Assembly (NCBI GenBank): GCA_035379625.1
Contig: DAOSVM010000002.1
Span: forward strand, 62,001-126,000
Length of the DNA: 64,000 nt
Direction of reading: 5' to 3'
Source of the DNA: DAOSCP01 sp035379625
GTDB lineage: Bacteria; Bacteroidota; Ignavibacteria; Ignavibacteriales; DAOSCP01
In this document: positions 7,643 to 17,273 of the stretch, piece by piece
How the letters are laid out: every line of letters starts with the position of its first letter
How positions within the stretch are numbered: position 1 is the first letter of the stretch
Position numbers and translations under genes: made by a program
Notes under the pieces: model-generated
The model's input: only the letters and a program-made list of their open reading frames with translations
What the model was told of the DNA's origin: nothing
The model's database searches: none

Positions 7643-10050
7643 ATGATTAAAAAAATCTCTTTATTGTTATTTTTAACTTTTTTTCAATTGTTTTTTCTAG
7701 GCCTGCTAATCCTAAGTTTGTGAAATATGAACAAAGCAATGGCGATGTAGTAACTATTAGAATTTATGGTGATGAACATTTTCATTACATTAAGTCTTTG
7801 GATGGCTTTACATTGTTACATAATGCAAAAGGCGATTTGGAATATGCTAAATTAGATGAAAAAGGAGATTTGCAGCTTTCTGGTGTTTTAGTAAAAAATC
7901 CTGAAAACAGAAGTGAAGCTGATAGAGCTTTTTTGGCTCAATTTGGAACAAAAAATACTTTTAGTACAAGTCAAAAGAAATATTTAACTGAGTTAAATAA
8001 AACTAAAAGAGCTATTTACAAAAGATTTTTGAAACCAAGTTCTTCTAATGAAATTAAATTACCTGTGTTATTAATTCAATATAAGGATAAAAAATTTGCG
8101 CATACTGTGCAGGATTTTGAGATGTTGATGAATCAAGAGAATTATTTGGGGATTGGTTGTGTTAAGGATTATTATAAAGCCAATTCGTTCAATAAAATGA
8201 TTGCTACTTCAATTGTAGGTGGGATTTATACAGCATCAAATAATCTTGATTATTACGGTGCAAACGATGCTAATGGTATTGATATTAGGCCACATTATTT
8301 GGTTAGGGAGGCTGTTGATTCAGCGGCAAAAGCTGGCATCGACTTTTCACAGTTTGATAATAATAAAGATGGCTATGTTGATGTAGTTATCGTTATTTTT
8401 GCTGGTTATGGAGAGGAAACAGGCGCAAACTCTAACACTATTTGGTCACATTCTTGGTATTTAAGTGGTGATCCAAATGATGATAAATCGGTTACATATA
8501 ATGGCGTGAAGATTGATAATTATACAATTCAACCTGAGTTGGAAGGGAATACTGGTAATGCTATTTGCGGTATTGGTGGAATTGTCCACGAATTTGGTCA
8601 CGCTTTAGGGCTGCCGGATTGGTATGATACTGATTACGATGAACCTTCAACTGGTGGACAAGCTTTTGATTTAGGTTTATGGGATGTTATGGCTGCTGGA
8701 TGTTGGAATAATAATAGTAAAACTCCTTCTAATCACGGTGCTTATTCTAAAATATTGTTAGGTTGGCAAACTACAACTGAATTAAAGGAAAATCAAAGTG
8801 TCAATATTCCTAATGCTAATGATAATAACATTTCTTATAAATTTTATTCTGGCAACAAAAACGAATTTTTCTTGTTAGAAAATAGACAGCAAGTCGGTTG
8901 GGATTTGTATATTCCTGGGCACGGTATGTTAATTTACCACGTTGATAGCTTATATATCGATCAGCATTGGGGGGATAATTCAATTAATGTTAATCCAAAT
9001 CATCAAGGTTTAGATCTTGAGGAAGCTGATAATGTTAAAGATGAAGTTACTTTCGATGGTGATCCTTTCCCAGGCGCTGCTAATAAAAAGGAATTTTCTG
9101 ATTATTCAACTCCAAACGCAAAATCTTGGGATGGGAAAAAATCCAACAAGAAAATATTTAATATCAAAGAAACAAATGGAGTAATTTCTTTCGATTTTGC
9201 TTTGGATACTGTTAAATCTGTTGTTCCAAAATTGGCTTTTTCTGAAATAGTTGATAATAAAACTTATCAAGAAGAATATCTTGAAATTTATAATTACGGT
9301 ACAGAAAAAGTTGATTTAGAAGGTTATATTGTAAATGAAAGATATTCTGCAAATAATACTTCGCTTAGAACATTAACCTTAGGCGCAGCTGTGCAAGTAA
9401 ATCCAAATGCCAATACAATTTTACATCCGGGCGAATATGCAATTATTGTAAGAAATGATGCAAAATTTACTGATTTTAAGACAAAATACAATTTAGTTGA
9501 CACAATTGCATATTTTACAAAAGCTTCTTCTTTACCACAAATAAATGGCGACGAAAGGTATCAATTACTAACTCCACAACAAGAATTAGTTGACCAATTT
9601 GGTGTTTGGGAATATTCTACAACTGCTGATTTTAGAGTAACTTCTGGATATTGCTACGAAAGAAAAGATTTTAATATAACTGGTGATATTGAAAGTAATT
9701 GGCAAAAAACTTCAAATAGTACTTATAACTATACGCCGGGTAGAGAAAATTCTATTACTGTTGCCAATGAAAAAAATAATGAAAAATTGTCATTTAATTT
9801 ATATGATTGTTATCCAAATCCTTTTAATCCTGTAACCAATATTAAATTTTCTATTCCAATTGAAGCAAAAGTTATTTTATCAGTTTATAATATGTTAGGT
9901 GAAAAAGTTTGTGATTTACTAAATCAAAATTTGAGTGCTGGAACATATAATTATAAATTTAATGCAACTAATTTATCATCTGGAATGTATATTTATAAAT
10001 TAACAGTTGGGAAAAATGTAGTTTCTAAAAAGATGTTATTGATTAAGTGA
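7643..10050 (+). pseudogene. Secreted M6-family metalloprotease with T9SS sorting domain; signal peptide out of frame
   Basis: The mature part (open from 7651, with a possible GTG start at 7720) is an M6-type metalloprotease. The zinc motif is HEFGH in GGIVHEFGHALGLPDWY. A lamin-tail-like beta domain (about 500-620) and a C-terminal T9SS sorting domain (YPNPFNPVTNIKFS ... KKMLLIK) follow. A strong Shine-Dalgarno GGGAGG at 7632 precedes ATG at 7643, which encodes a textbook signal peptide start, MIKKISLLLFLTFFQLFF. That frame stops at TGA 7721. One extra T in the T-run 7691-7696 would join it to SRPANPKFVKYEQ and give an 802-residue preprotein. As written, the exported form cannot be made. The cause may be a slipped-strand (phase-variable) tract, a recent mutation or a sequence error. 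Confidence 0.8.
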
Positions 10051-10148
10051 TTGGGAATATATATATTTGAAAGTTAAAAATCAATATGGATTTTAAATTT
10101 TATTAATTCTTATAATGCAGCAACCAATAATCAAAAAAGAGGTTTTTA

Positions 10149-11405
10149 ATGAGTAAGTTTGAAAAAATAACAGTACCGGCTAATGGACAAAAAATAACAT
10201 TCGAAAATGGTAAGCTTAACGTTCCCGATAATCCTATTATTCCTTTTATTGAAGGTGACGGCACTGGGCCAGACATTTGGCGTGCTTCTCAATATGTTTT
10301 TGATAAAGCTGTTGAAAAAGTATTCGGTGGTAAGAAAAAAATTGCTTGGATGGAAGTTTATGCAGGTGAAAAAAGTAACGAAGTTTATGGACCTAATACT
10401 TGGTTACCACAAGAAACATTGGATGCTATTAACGAATTCAGAATTGCAATCAAAGGACCTTTGACAACTCCAGTCGGTGGAGGAATTAGATCCATTAATG
10501 TTGCTTTAAGACAAATGCTCGATTTATATGTATGTTTAAGACCAGTTCGTTATTTTGATGGTGTCCCTTCACCTGTTAAACATCCAGAACTTGTTGATAT
10601 GGTTATATTTAGAGAGAATACAGAAGATATTTATGCAGGAATTGAATTTGAAAATGGTTCTGAAGGAGCGAAAAAAATTGCTCAAACACTTGAAGAATTA
10701 GGTGTATACAAAAGAGTCAGATTCCCAAACTCTGCTTCTTATGGTATTAAACCTGTTTCTGAAGAAGGAACAAAAAGATTGGTTAGAGCCGCCTTAAGAT
10801 ATGCTTTATCCCATAATCGCAAAAATGTGACCTTAGTTCACAAAGGTAACATAATGAAATTTACAGAAGGTTATTTTAGAAAATGGGGCTACGAAGTTGC
10901 AAAAGAACCAGAATTTGCAGATAAATTCATTAGTTGGGATGAATGCAACGGAAATGTGCCTGAAGGGAAAATTTTAATAAAAGATGCTATTGCAGATAAC
11001 TTTTTACAACAAATTCTAACTAGACCAGCAGAATATGATGTTATTGCTACAATGAATTTAAATGGCGATTATATTTCTGATGCTTTAGCTGCTCAAGTCG
11101 GTGGAATTGGGATTGCTCCAGGAGCAAATATAAGCTACGATAGCGGTTACGCAGTATTTGAAGCAACTCACGGCACAGCACCAAAATATGCTAATTTGGA
11201 TAAAGTAAATCCATCATCAGTTATACTTTCAGGATGTATGATGTTTGAATTTTTAGGTTGGGATGAAGTAGCCAAAACTATTGAGAAAGCAATCGAAAAA
11301 ACAATAGCAAATAAAACCGTAACATACGATTTTGCTCGTTTAATGGACGGTGCAACGGAACTAAAATGCTCAGAATTCGCAAAAGAAATTGTTAAAAATA
11401 TGTAA
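10149..11405 (+). CDS. icd: NADP-dependent isocitrate dehydrogenase
   Basis: A 418-residue TCA-cycle enzyme converting isocitrate to 2-oxoglutarate and CO2. IPFIEGDGTGPDIW is the N-terminal nucleotide-fold motif. The substrate segment GGGIRSINVALRQMLDLYVC keeps the regulatory/isocitrate-binding Ser found in E. coli Icd, and CLRPVRYFDG is conserved. ATHGTAPKYANLDKVNPSS contains the Lys-Tyr pair typical of NADP-preferring enzymes. The start ATG follows AGAGG at about 7 bp. A terminator hairpin follows directly, so it appears monocistronic. Confidence 0.96.
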   Translation: MSKFEKITVPANGQKITFENGKLNVPDNPIIPFIEGDGTGPDIWRASQYVFDKAVEKVFGGKKKIAWMEVYAGEKSNEVYGPNTWLPQETLDAINEFRIAIKGPLTTPVGGGIRSINVALRQMLDLYVCLRPVRYFDGVPSPVKHPELVDMVIFRENTEDIYAGIEFENGSEGAKKIAQTLEELGVYKRVRFPNSASYGIKPVSEEGTKRLVRAALRYALSHNRKNVTLVHKGNIMKFTEGYFRKWGYEVAKEPEFADKFISWDECNGNVPEGKILIKDAIADNFLQQILTRPAEYDVIATMNLNGDYISDALAAQVGGIGIAPGANISYDSGYAVFEATHGTAPKYANLDKVNPSSVILSGCMMFEFLGWDEVAKTIEKAIEKTIANKTVTYDFARLMDGATELKCSEFAKEIVKNM

Positions 11406-11415
11406 AAAAAAGAAT

Positions 11416-11444
11416 AAGGCTGCCAACAAAGGCAGCTTTTTTTT
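11416..11444 (+). terminator. Intrinsic terminator of icd
   Basis: GCTGCC (11419-11424), loop AACAAA, GGCAGC (11431-11436), then eight T residues. It lies 11 bp after the icd stop. Confidence 0.88.
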
Positions 11445-11452
11445 ATATCTTA

Positions 11453-11525
11453 GCTCAGACGGTGTAAGCTTAAGCCCCTTGCAGCTTGAAGAAAGCTGCA
11501 AGGGGCAGCGGGCCGAAGGCCCGCT
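11453..11525 (+). repeat. Solo right-type end B of the paired-hairpin family
   Basis: GCTCAGACGGTGTAAGC at 11453-11469 is followed by hairpin R1 (GCCCCTTGCAGCTT stem of 14 bp, loop GAAGA) and hairpin R2 AGCGGGCC-GAA-GGCCCGCT at 11507-11525. This matches the right ends of elements C and D read inward. No left-type partner and no 17-bp repeats follow. The remaining gap to 11696 is plain AT-rich sequence that presumably holds the promoter of the next gene. Confidence 0.82.
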
Positions 11526-11696
11526 AAATTCTTATAGATAAATATGTTATAACTTTATAAAAATTATTATCTTTAACAAAAAACATTCTACTAAAATCCA
11601 ATTAACAATAAAAATAATTTAGTTATACTCCTAAAATTAAATTTCTCATAACTCTTTGATAAATAATATTATTTTTGTAATTTTAGTAAAAAATTT

Positions 11697-14600
11697 GTGA
11701 AAGCTTTGAAAAAATTATATATATTTTTATTTGTTTTGTTCTTGAATTCTATTTCCATTTTGCAACCATATGTAACATATCGTGCAAAAAATTTATTAAA
11801 AAAGTCTAATCAAAATGATAACCTACGTGTAATTTTACAATTAAAAAATAACTATTCAATAGATGATTTAGCGAATTTTTTTGAAAAAAATAATTTAAAC
11901 AGGAAAGAAAGAATTAAAATTCTTTTCCAATATTTTGAAGAAAATAAGAAAAATTATCAAGAATTTTTGAATACAATACCTACAGAAAATATAAAAGATA
12001 TTCAAAATTTATGGTTTATAAACTCGGTTGTGATTGAAGGGCAGAAAAATACTCTTGATAAAATTATTCAAAATAAAAAAATCGATTTTGTTGATATTGA
12101 TGCTACTTTGATAAGTGATAAACCTGAAAGTGTAAAACAAATTACGAATATTGAAACAACAGCGACTGTTCCTGATAATTTAAAAGTTGTGAATGCTAAC
12201 AAATTATGGCAAATGGGAATTACTGGAAAAGGAAGATTAGTTTTAAGTGTTGATACCGGTGTAGATGTAAATCATCCCGCTTTAAAACAAAAATGGCGCG
12301 GTAATAAAGTACCATATTCTCAGGCTTGGTATGATCCAGATTTTTCTTCAACTTTTTCTGATTGTGATAATCACGGCACAGCAACTACTGGCGTAATGGT
12401 TGGATGTGATCCAAATAGTGGTGATACTATTGGTGTGGCTATTGATGCTGAATGGATTGCTGCAAAAGCACTTTGCGGAAATTCAGCTTTAACTTCAATT
12501 GTTCTTAATGTTTTCCAATGGGCATTAAACCCTGATAATGATTTAAATACCGATAACGATGTACCAGACGTTATTAATTGTAGTTTTTTAGATCCTGATG
12601 TAACAAACGAATGCGAAAGCATTTATATATCAGCATTAAAAGCCCTAGAAGCTGCAGATATTGCTGTAATTTTTTCAGCTGGTAATTCCGGTCCAAATTC
12701 ATCAACAATAACTAAACCTAAAAATATAAATTATGATTTAGTAAATTCATTCTGTGTTGGTTCAATTGATCATAGTAAATTTTTAGCAAATGATTATAAT
12801 CCAATAGCAAGCTTTTCTTCTCGGGGACCATCAGTTTGCGGTGGTGTTGACGGAATTTCCATAAAACCTGAAGTTGTTGCTCCAGGAGTAAATATAAAAA
12901 CAGCAAAAATTGGTGGCGGTTATTCCTTAAATAGTGGTACATCTTTTGCTGCCCCACACGTGGCTGGAGCAATCGCTTTATTGAAACAAGCTTTTCCAAA
13001 TTACTCTGCCAGAAAAATTAAATTTGCAATTTATAATACAGCTTTAGATTTAGGTCTAACAGGTGAGGATAACACTTATGGTAAAGGACTAATAGATATC
13101 TATAAAGCATATCAATATCTTACAAATAATGATACAATCCCACCTGATAAAATAACCAATATTTGGGCTGATGAAATAATATCTAATTCCGTAAAAATTT
13201 ATTGGAATACTCCACTTGAAAACACTTCTTTTGGTATTTCAAATTACGATATCAGAATTTCTCAAACTCCTATTACAGAACAAAATTTTAACCTTGCTAA
13301 AAAAATTGATTATAATAAATATGTGCAAATTAGTACTACTCTCAATAGCTTAATAATCAATGAGTTAACTCCTAATACAAAATACTATATTGCAATAAAA
13401 TCATCTGATGTCTATGATAATATTTCTGCAATAAATAATGAATTCTCATTCCAAACTTTGGATTATCCAAAAATCAGCTTAAATAAAGATTCAATTGTTG
13501 TTTCTATGCAACCATCTCAACAAACTTTATACGATACATTAATTATTAAAAATATTAGTTCAAAAAATTCAACATTAAATTATACAGCAACATTTGAAGG
13601 CAATTCATCCTATTTTAAGATAAAAAAAATTAAAACTACAACTAATTCAAATTATTATAGTTATAAAGATAATTCAAATAATTTCACTTGGATGGATATT
13701 TCCTATACAGGCATAAAAATAAATAATTGGCAAGCAATAAACAATTCCAAAAATTCATTTGATGATGGACAATATGGACCAATAATTCTTCCCTTTAGTT
13801 TTAATTTCTTTGGTATAGAAAATAGTGCTATTTATTTATCTACCAATGGAATAATTAAATTTGCTCCTTTTATTGATATATATGCAAGCAATTCTCAAAT
13901 TCCTAATATTCAAGAACCAAATGGATTTATTGCAGTCTTTTGGAAAGATCTAATAATTGATGATTCCAGTAGTGTTTTCTATCAATTTTTTGATGATAAA
14001 ATTATAATACAATACAACAATATCGCAAATAAATCTGCTACAGACTATGGAAGATATACTTTTCAAACTATACTATATATTGATGGCAATATCGATTTTA
14101 AATATTTGAAAATTTCGGGCAAAAGTGATGATATAACAATAGGAATAGAAAATTTTTCAGGAAATGATGGTATTCAAATTATATACAATACGCCTTATCT
14201 AAAAGATAGTACATATTTTATGATTAAAAAAATTCCTGAATGGTTTATCCCCAAAACTTATGATGGTATGTTATGTTCTGGTAATTCAGATGCTCTCCAG
14301 ATAATTTTCAATAATGATAATCTTTACAGCGGAGTTTACCAAACGAAATTAAAAATAATATCTAATGATGTTACAAATCCTAAAATTTATATTCCTATTA
14401 CTTTATATTATAATGTGTTAACTGCAAAAACAAATGGAACTAATTATAATTTCTCACTTTCGGATGTTTATCCCAATCCTTTTAATCCAGTAACAAATAT
14501 AAAATTCAGTGTTGCAAAAAACTCAGATGTAAAAATTTATATTTATGATATTACAGGAAAAGTAATAAAAGAAGTGATAAATAAAAATTTACAAGCAGGA

Positions 14601-14723
14601 GAATATATATTAAATGTAGATTTAGGAAATTTCCCTTCTGGTGTTTATATTTGTAAAATGTATTCAAGTTCAAATGGTGAAATAAATTATACTAATTCAA
14701 AAAAAATGTTGCTAATAAAATGA
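11697..14723 (+). CDS. Secreted subtilisin-like serine protease (S8) with T9SS sorting domain
   Basis: A 1008-residue preproprotein starting at GTG (MKALKKLYIFLFVLFLNS signal peptide). The catalytic triad is visible: Asp in LVLSVDTGVDVNHPAL, His in DNHGTATTGVMVG and Ser in SGTSFAAPHVAGAIAL. After the protease (about 150-450) comes a fibronectin type III-like domain (about 480-570), then a long beta-rich region. The C-terminal T9SS type A domain has YPNPFNPVTNIKFS and ends KKMLLIK, nearly identical to the M6 protease tail. The protein is expected to be exported and released or anchored at the cell surface. Its stop overlaps the ymdB start (ATGA). Confidence 0.92.
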   Translation: MKALKKLYIFLFVLFLNSISILQPYVTYRAKNLLKKSNQNDNLRVILQLKNNYSIDDLANFFEKNNLNRKERIKILFQYFEENKKNYQEFLNTIPTENIKDIQNLWFINSVVIEGQKNTLDKIIQNKKIDFVDIDATLISDKPESVKQITNIETTATVPDNLKVVNANKLWQMGITGKGRLVLSVDTGVDVNHPALKQKWRGNKVPYSQAWYDPDFSSTFSDCDNHGTATTGVMVGCDPNSGDTIGVAIDAEWIAAKALCGNSALTSIVLNVFQWALNPDNDLNTDNDVPDVINCSFLDPDVTNECESIYISALKALEAADIAVIFSAGNSGPNSSTITKPKNINYDLVNSFCVGSIDHSKFLANDYNPIASFSSRGPSVCGGVDGISIKPEVVAPGVNIKTAKIGGGYSLNSGTSFAAPHVAGAIALLKQAFPNYSARKIKFAIYNTALDLGLTGEDNTYGKGLIDIYKAYQYLTNNDTIPPDKITNIWADEIISNSVKIYWNTPLENTSFGISNYDIRISQTPITEQNFNLAKKIDYNKYVQISTTLNSLIINELTPNTKYYIAIKSSDVYDNISAINNEFSFQTLDYPKISLNKDSIVVSMQPSQQTLYDTLIIKNISSKNSTLNYTATFEGNSSYFKIKKIKTTTNSNYYSYKDNSNNFTWMDISYTGIKINNWQAINNSKNSFDDGQYGPIILPFSFNFFGIENSAIYLSTNGIIKFAPFIDIYASNSQIPNIQEPNGFIAVFWKDLIIDDSSSVFYQFFDDKIIIQYNNIANKSATDYGRYTFQTILYIDGNIDFKYLKISGKSDDITIGIENFSGNDGIQIIYNTPYLKDSTYFMIKKIPEWFIPKTYDGMLCSGNSDALQIIFNNDNLYSGVYQTKLKIISNDVTNPKIYIPITLYYNVLTAKTNGTNYNFSLSDVYPNPFNPVTNIKFSVAKNSDVKIYIYDITGKVIKEVINKNLQAGEYILNVDLGNFPSGVYICKMYSSSNGEINYTNSKKMLLIK

Positions 14724-15520
14724 AAAATTACAAGTTTTTATTTATAGGTGATATCCAGAGCCAAAGTTCTATTGACTTTTTAAAGGCAAATATTGGATAC
14801 TTGAAAGAAAAATATAAACCTGATTTTATTATTGCTAATGCCGAAAATGCATCATCCGGAAGAAGTTGCACAAAAAGCGAAGCAGATGAATTATTCAATT
14901 TGGGAATAAATGTTCTTACAGGTGGAAATCACTCCTTTGATAAACCCAAAGGACAAACATTATTAAAAGAGCATCCATATGTTTTAAGACCGTACAATTT
15001 CCCTAGTGGTACAATTGGTAAAGGTTTTGCAATTTTAAAACTTGATGATAAAAATAATATAGCTGTTGTAAATCTTCAAGGCAGAGTTTTTATGGATGCT
15101 ATAGATTGTCCTTTCCGATCGATGGAAGCTTTATTAAGTAATGAATTAAAAGATATTAAAATTATTTTTGTCGATTTCCATGCTGAAACCACTGCCGAAA
15201 AATATTCATTTTATAAGTATTTCGATGATAAAATTAGTGCAATTGTTGGAACTCATACTCATATTCAAACTAATGATGACCAATTATCAGACTTAGGGAC
15301 TGCTTTTATATCCGATGTTGGTATGACTGGGCCTTACGATTCTGTAATTGGAATTAAAAAAGATGCACCTATCAATAGATTCTTATACCAAACTCCACAA
15401 TATTTTGTCCCTGCTGAAGAAAATTTCCAAATTTGTGGTGTAATTATTGAAATTAATGAAAATGGAAAAGCTATAGCAATAGAAAAAATATTTTATCCGG
15501 GATTAAAAAAAGGTGTTTAA
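14720..15520 (+). CDS. ymdB: YmdB-family metallophosphoesterase
   Basis: A 266-residue member of the YmdB/TIGR00282 family of metal-dependent phosphoesterases, some of which hydrolyse cyclic nucleotides. Metal-binding motifs appear in order: FIGDIQ, NAENASSG, GGNHSFDKP, VDFHAETTAEK, GTHTHIQT and DVGMTGPYDSVIG. Length is normal. It overlaps the protease by 4 bp and its stop abuts the folD start, so ymdB-folD-deoC look like one unit. The first metal loop reads GDIQSQ where many members have GDIVG. Confidence 0.92.
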   Translation: MKNYKFLFIGDIQSQSSIDFLKANIGYLKEKYKPDFIIANAENASSGRSCTKSEADELFNLGINVLTGGNHSFDKPKGQTLLKEHPYVLRPYNFPSGTIGKGFAILKLDDKNNIAVVNLQGRVFMDAIDCPFRSMEALLSNELKDIKIIFVDFHAETTAEKYSFYKYFDDKISAIVGTHTHIQTNDDQLSDLGTAFISDVGMTGPYDSVIGIKKDAPINRFLYQTPQYFVPAEENFQICGVIIEINENGKAIAIEKIFYPGLKKGV

Positions 15521-16402
15521 ATGAAAATATTAGACGGGAAATTAGTTTCACAAACAATTAAAAATGAAATTAAAGTTGAAGTAGAGCAATTGAAAGAAAA
15601 GACTGGAAAAGTTCCGGGCCTTGTTACAATTCTTGTTGGTGATAATCCGGCATCGAAAGTTTATGTAAGTTCAAAACATAAAGCCTGTCTCGAAGTGGGA
15701 TTTTTATCAGTGCAAGAAAAACTTCCTGCTGATATTTCTGAAAGCCAATTACTTGAAATAATCTATAATTATAACGAAAATCCAACTGTTAATGGTATTC
15801 TTGTACAATTACCATTACCAAAACATATCGATGAAAATAAAGTAATTGAAGCAATATTACCACAAAAAGACGTTGATGGTTTCCATCCTATGAATGTTGG
15901 AAATTTAGTTATTGGAAAAGATTGTTTTAAATCTTGCACTCCTGCCGGAATTCAAGAATTGTTAAAGCGTTATAACATCGAAACTGCAGGAAAACACGTT
16001 GTGGTAGTTGGAAGAAGTAATATTGTAGGAAAACCAATAGCCAATATTATGTTACAAAAAGAAAAATTTGCCAATAGCATTGTGACGGTATGTCACACTG
16101 CAGCTAAAGATTTATCAGTTTATACAAAACAAGCTGATATACTTATTGCTGCTGTTGGTAGACCAAATGTAATTACAAAAGATATGGTTAAAGAAGGTGT
16201 CGTGGTAATTGATGTTGGTATTAATTCTGTTCCTGATGAAAATTCTCCTAAAGGTTATAAATTAGTTGGAGATGTTGATTTTGATTCTGTATCACAAATC
16301 GCATCATATATAACTCCTGTGCCTGGTGGAGTTGGACCTATGACTATTGCAATGTTGCTTGCTAATACATTGAAATCATTCAGACAATTTAATAATATTT
16401 AA
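15521..16402 (+). CDS. folD: Bifunctional methylene-THF dehydrogenase / methenyl-THF cyclohydrolase
   Basis: FolD interconverts 5,10-methylene-, methenyl- and 10-formyl-tetrahydrofolate with NADP. The catalytic Lys lies in KVYVSSKHKAC. Further signatures are VQLPLPKHIDENKV, PQKDVDGFHPMNVG, VVVGRSNIVGKP and the C-terminal PVPGGVGPMTIAMLL. The 293-residue length is typical. Start directly follows the ymdB stop. Confidence 0.97.
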   Translation: MKILDGKLVSQTIKNEIKVEVEQLKEKTGKVPGLVTILVGDNPASKVYVSSKHKACLEVGFLSVQEKLPADISESQLLEIIYNYNENPTVNGILVQLPLPKHIDENKVIEAILPQKDVDGFHPMNVGNLVIGKDCFKSCTPAGIQELLKRYNIETAGKHVVVVGRSNIVGKPIANIMLQKEKFANSIVTVCHTAAKDLSVYTKQADILIAAVGRPNVITKDMVKEGVVVIDVGINSVPDENSPKGYKLVGDVDFDSVSQIASYITPVPGGVGPMTIAMLLANTLKSFRQFNNI

Positions 16403-16415
16403 TGGGGATAAAAAA

Positions 16416-17273
16416 ATGGAAACTCTACAAAAACAAAATTTACATGAAATTTTAAAAAATGTTTTTTCTAATAGCGAATTTGTAACATTTTTAAAAAATA
16501 ACTTTGGAATTAATGATATTCCATCACAAATCGAAAATTATTTGAATTATTTTGATAAATTAACAAATAATGGTTTAGGTAATGTTAAGCCTATAGAAAA
16601 TAAAACTCTTGCAAAAATGATTGATCATACTATCTTAAAACCAGAAACTTCTGAAGATGATGTTATAAAGGTATGTAAAGAAGCAAAAGAATATAACACA
16701 ATGTCAGTTTGCGTTAATCCAATAAATATCGAATTGGTAGCAAACGAATTAAAAAACTCTGAGGTAAAAGTATGTACTGTAATTGGTTTCCCTTTAGGTG
16801 CCAATACAACAGAAACTAAAGTTTTTGAAACTGAAGATGCCATAAAAAAAGGTGCAAATGAAATTGATATGGTTTTAAATATTGGAAAATTAAAATCAAA
16901 AGATTATAAATATGTTTATAATGATCTTAAAGCAGTTGCTGATGTATCAACTAAAAACAAGGCTTTAAGTAAAGTAATTTTAGAAACTTGTTTGTTAACA
17001 AATGAAGAAAAAGTAATAGCTTGTATTTTGAGTGTTTTTGCAGGATTGAATTTTGTAAAAACTTCAACTGGATTTAGCACTGCGGGTGCAAACGCTTTTG
17101 ATATTGCTTTAATGAGAACAATAGTTGGAGATAATATTGGTGTTAAGGCTTCCGGTGGTGTTAGAACAAGAAAAGATGCTGAAACTATGGTAGCTTTTGG
17201 CGCTAATAGATTGGGTGCTAGTGCAACAGTAAAAATATTAAATAATGATGAAAGTGGCTCACAAGGTTATTAA
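16416..17273 (+). CDS. deoC: Deoxyribose-phosphate aldolase
   Basis: Class I aldolase splitting 2-deoxyribose-5-phosphate into glyceraldehyde-3-phosphate and acetaldehyde in deoxynucleoside salvage. The Schiff-base Lys is in FVKTSTGF, the second active-site Lys in GVKASGGVRT, and the Asp is in IDMVLNIG. At 285 residues it carries an N-terminal extension of about 60 residues before LAKMIDHTILKPE, as some members do. It follows folD by 13 bp and overlaps the next gene as TAATG. A purine nucleoside phosphorylase elsewhere in the window would supply its pathway. Confidence 0.95.
   Translation: METLQKQNLHEILKNVFSNSEFVTFLKNNFGINDIPSQIENYLNYFDKLTNNGLGNVKPIENKTLAKMIDHTILKPETSEDDVIKVCKEAKEYNTMSVCVNPINIELVANELKNSEVKVCTVIGFPLGANTTETKVFETEDAIKKGANEIDMVLNIGKLKSKDYKYVYNDLKAVADVSTKNKALSKVILETCLLTNEEKVIACILSVFAGLNFVKTSTGFSTAGANAFDIALMRTIVGDNIGVKASGGVRTRKDAETMVAFGANRLGASATVKILNNDESGSQGY

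Noticed and set aside
12371..12999. Minus-strand ORFs inside the subtilisin-like gene
   Set aside because: Shadow frames of a well-supported protease; no family motifs or start signals.
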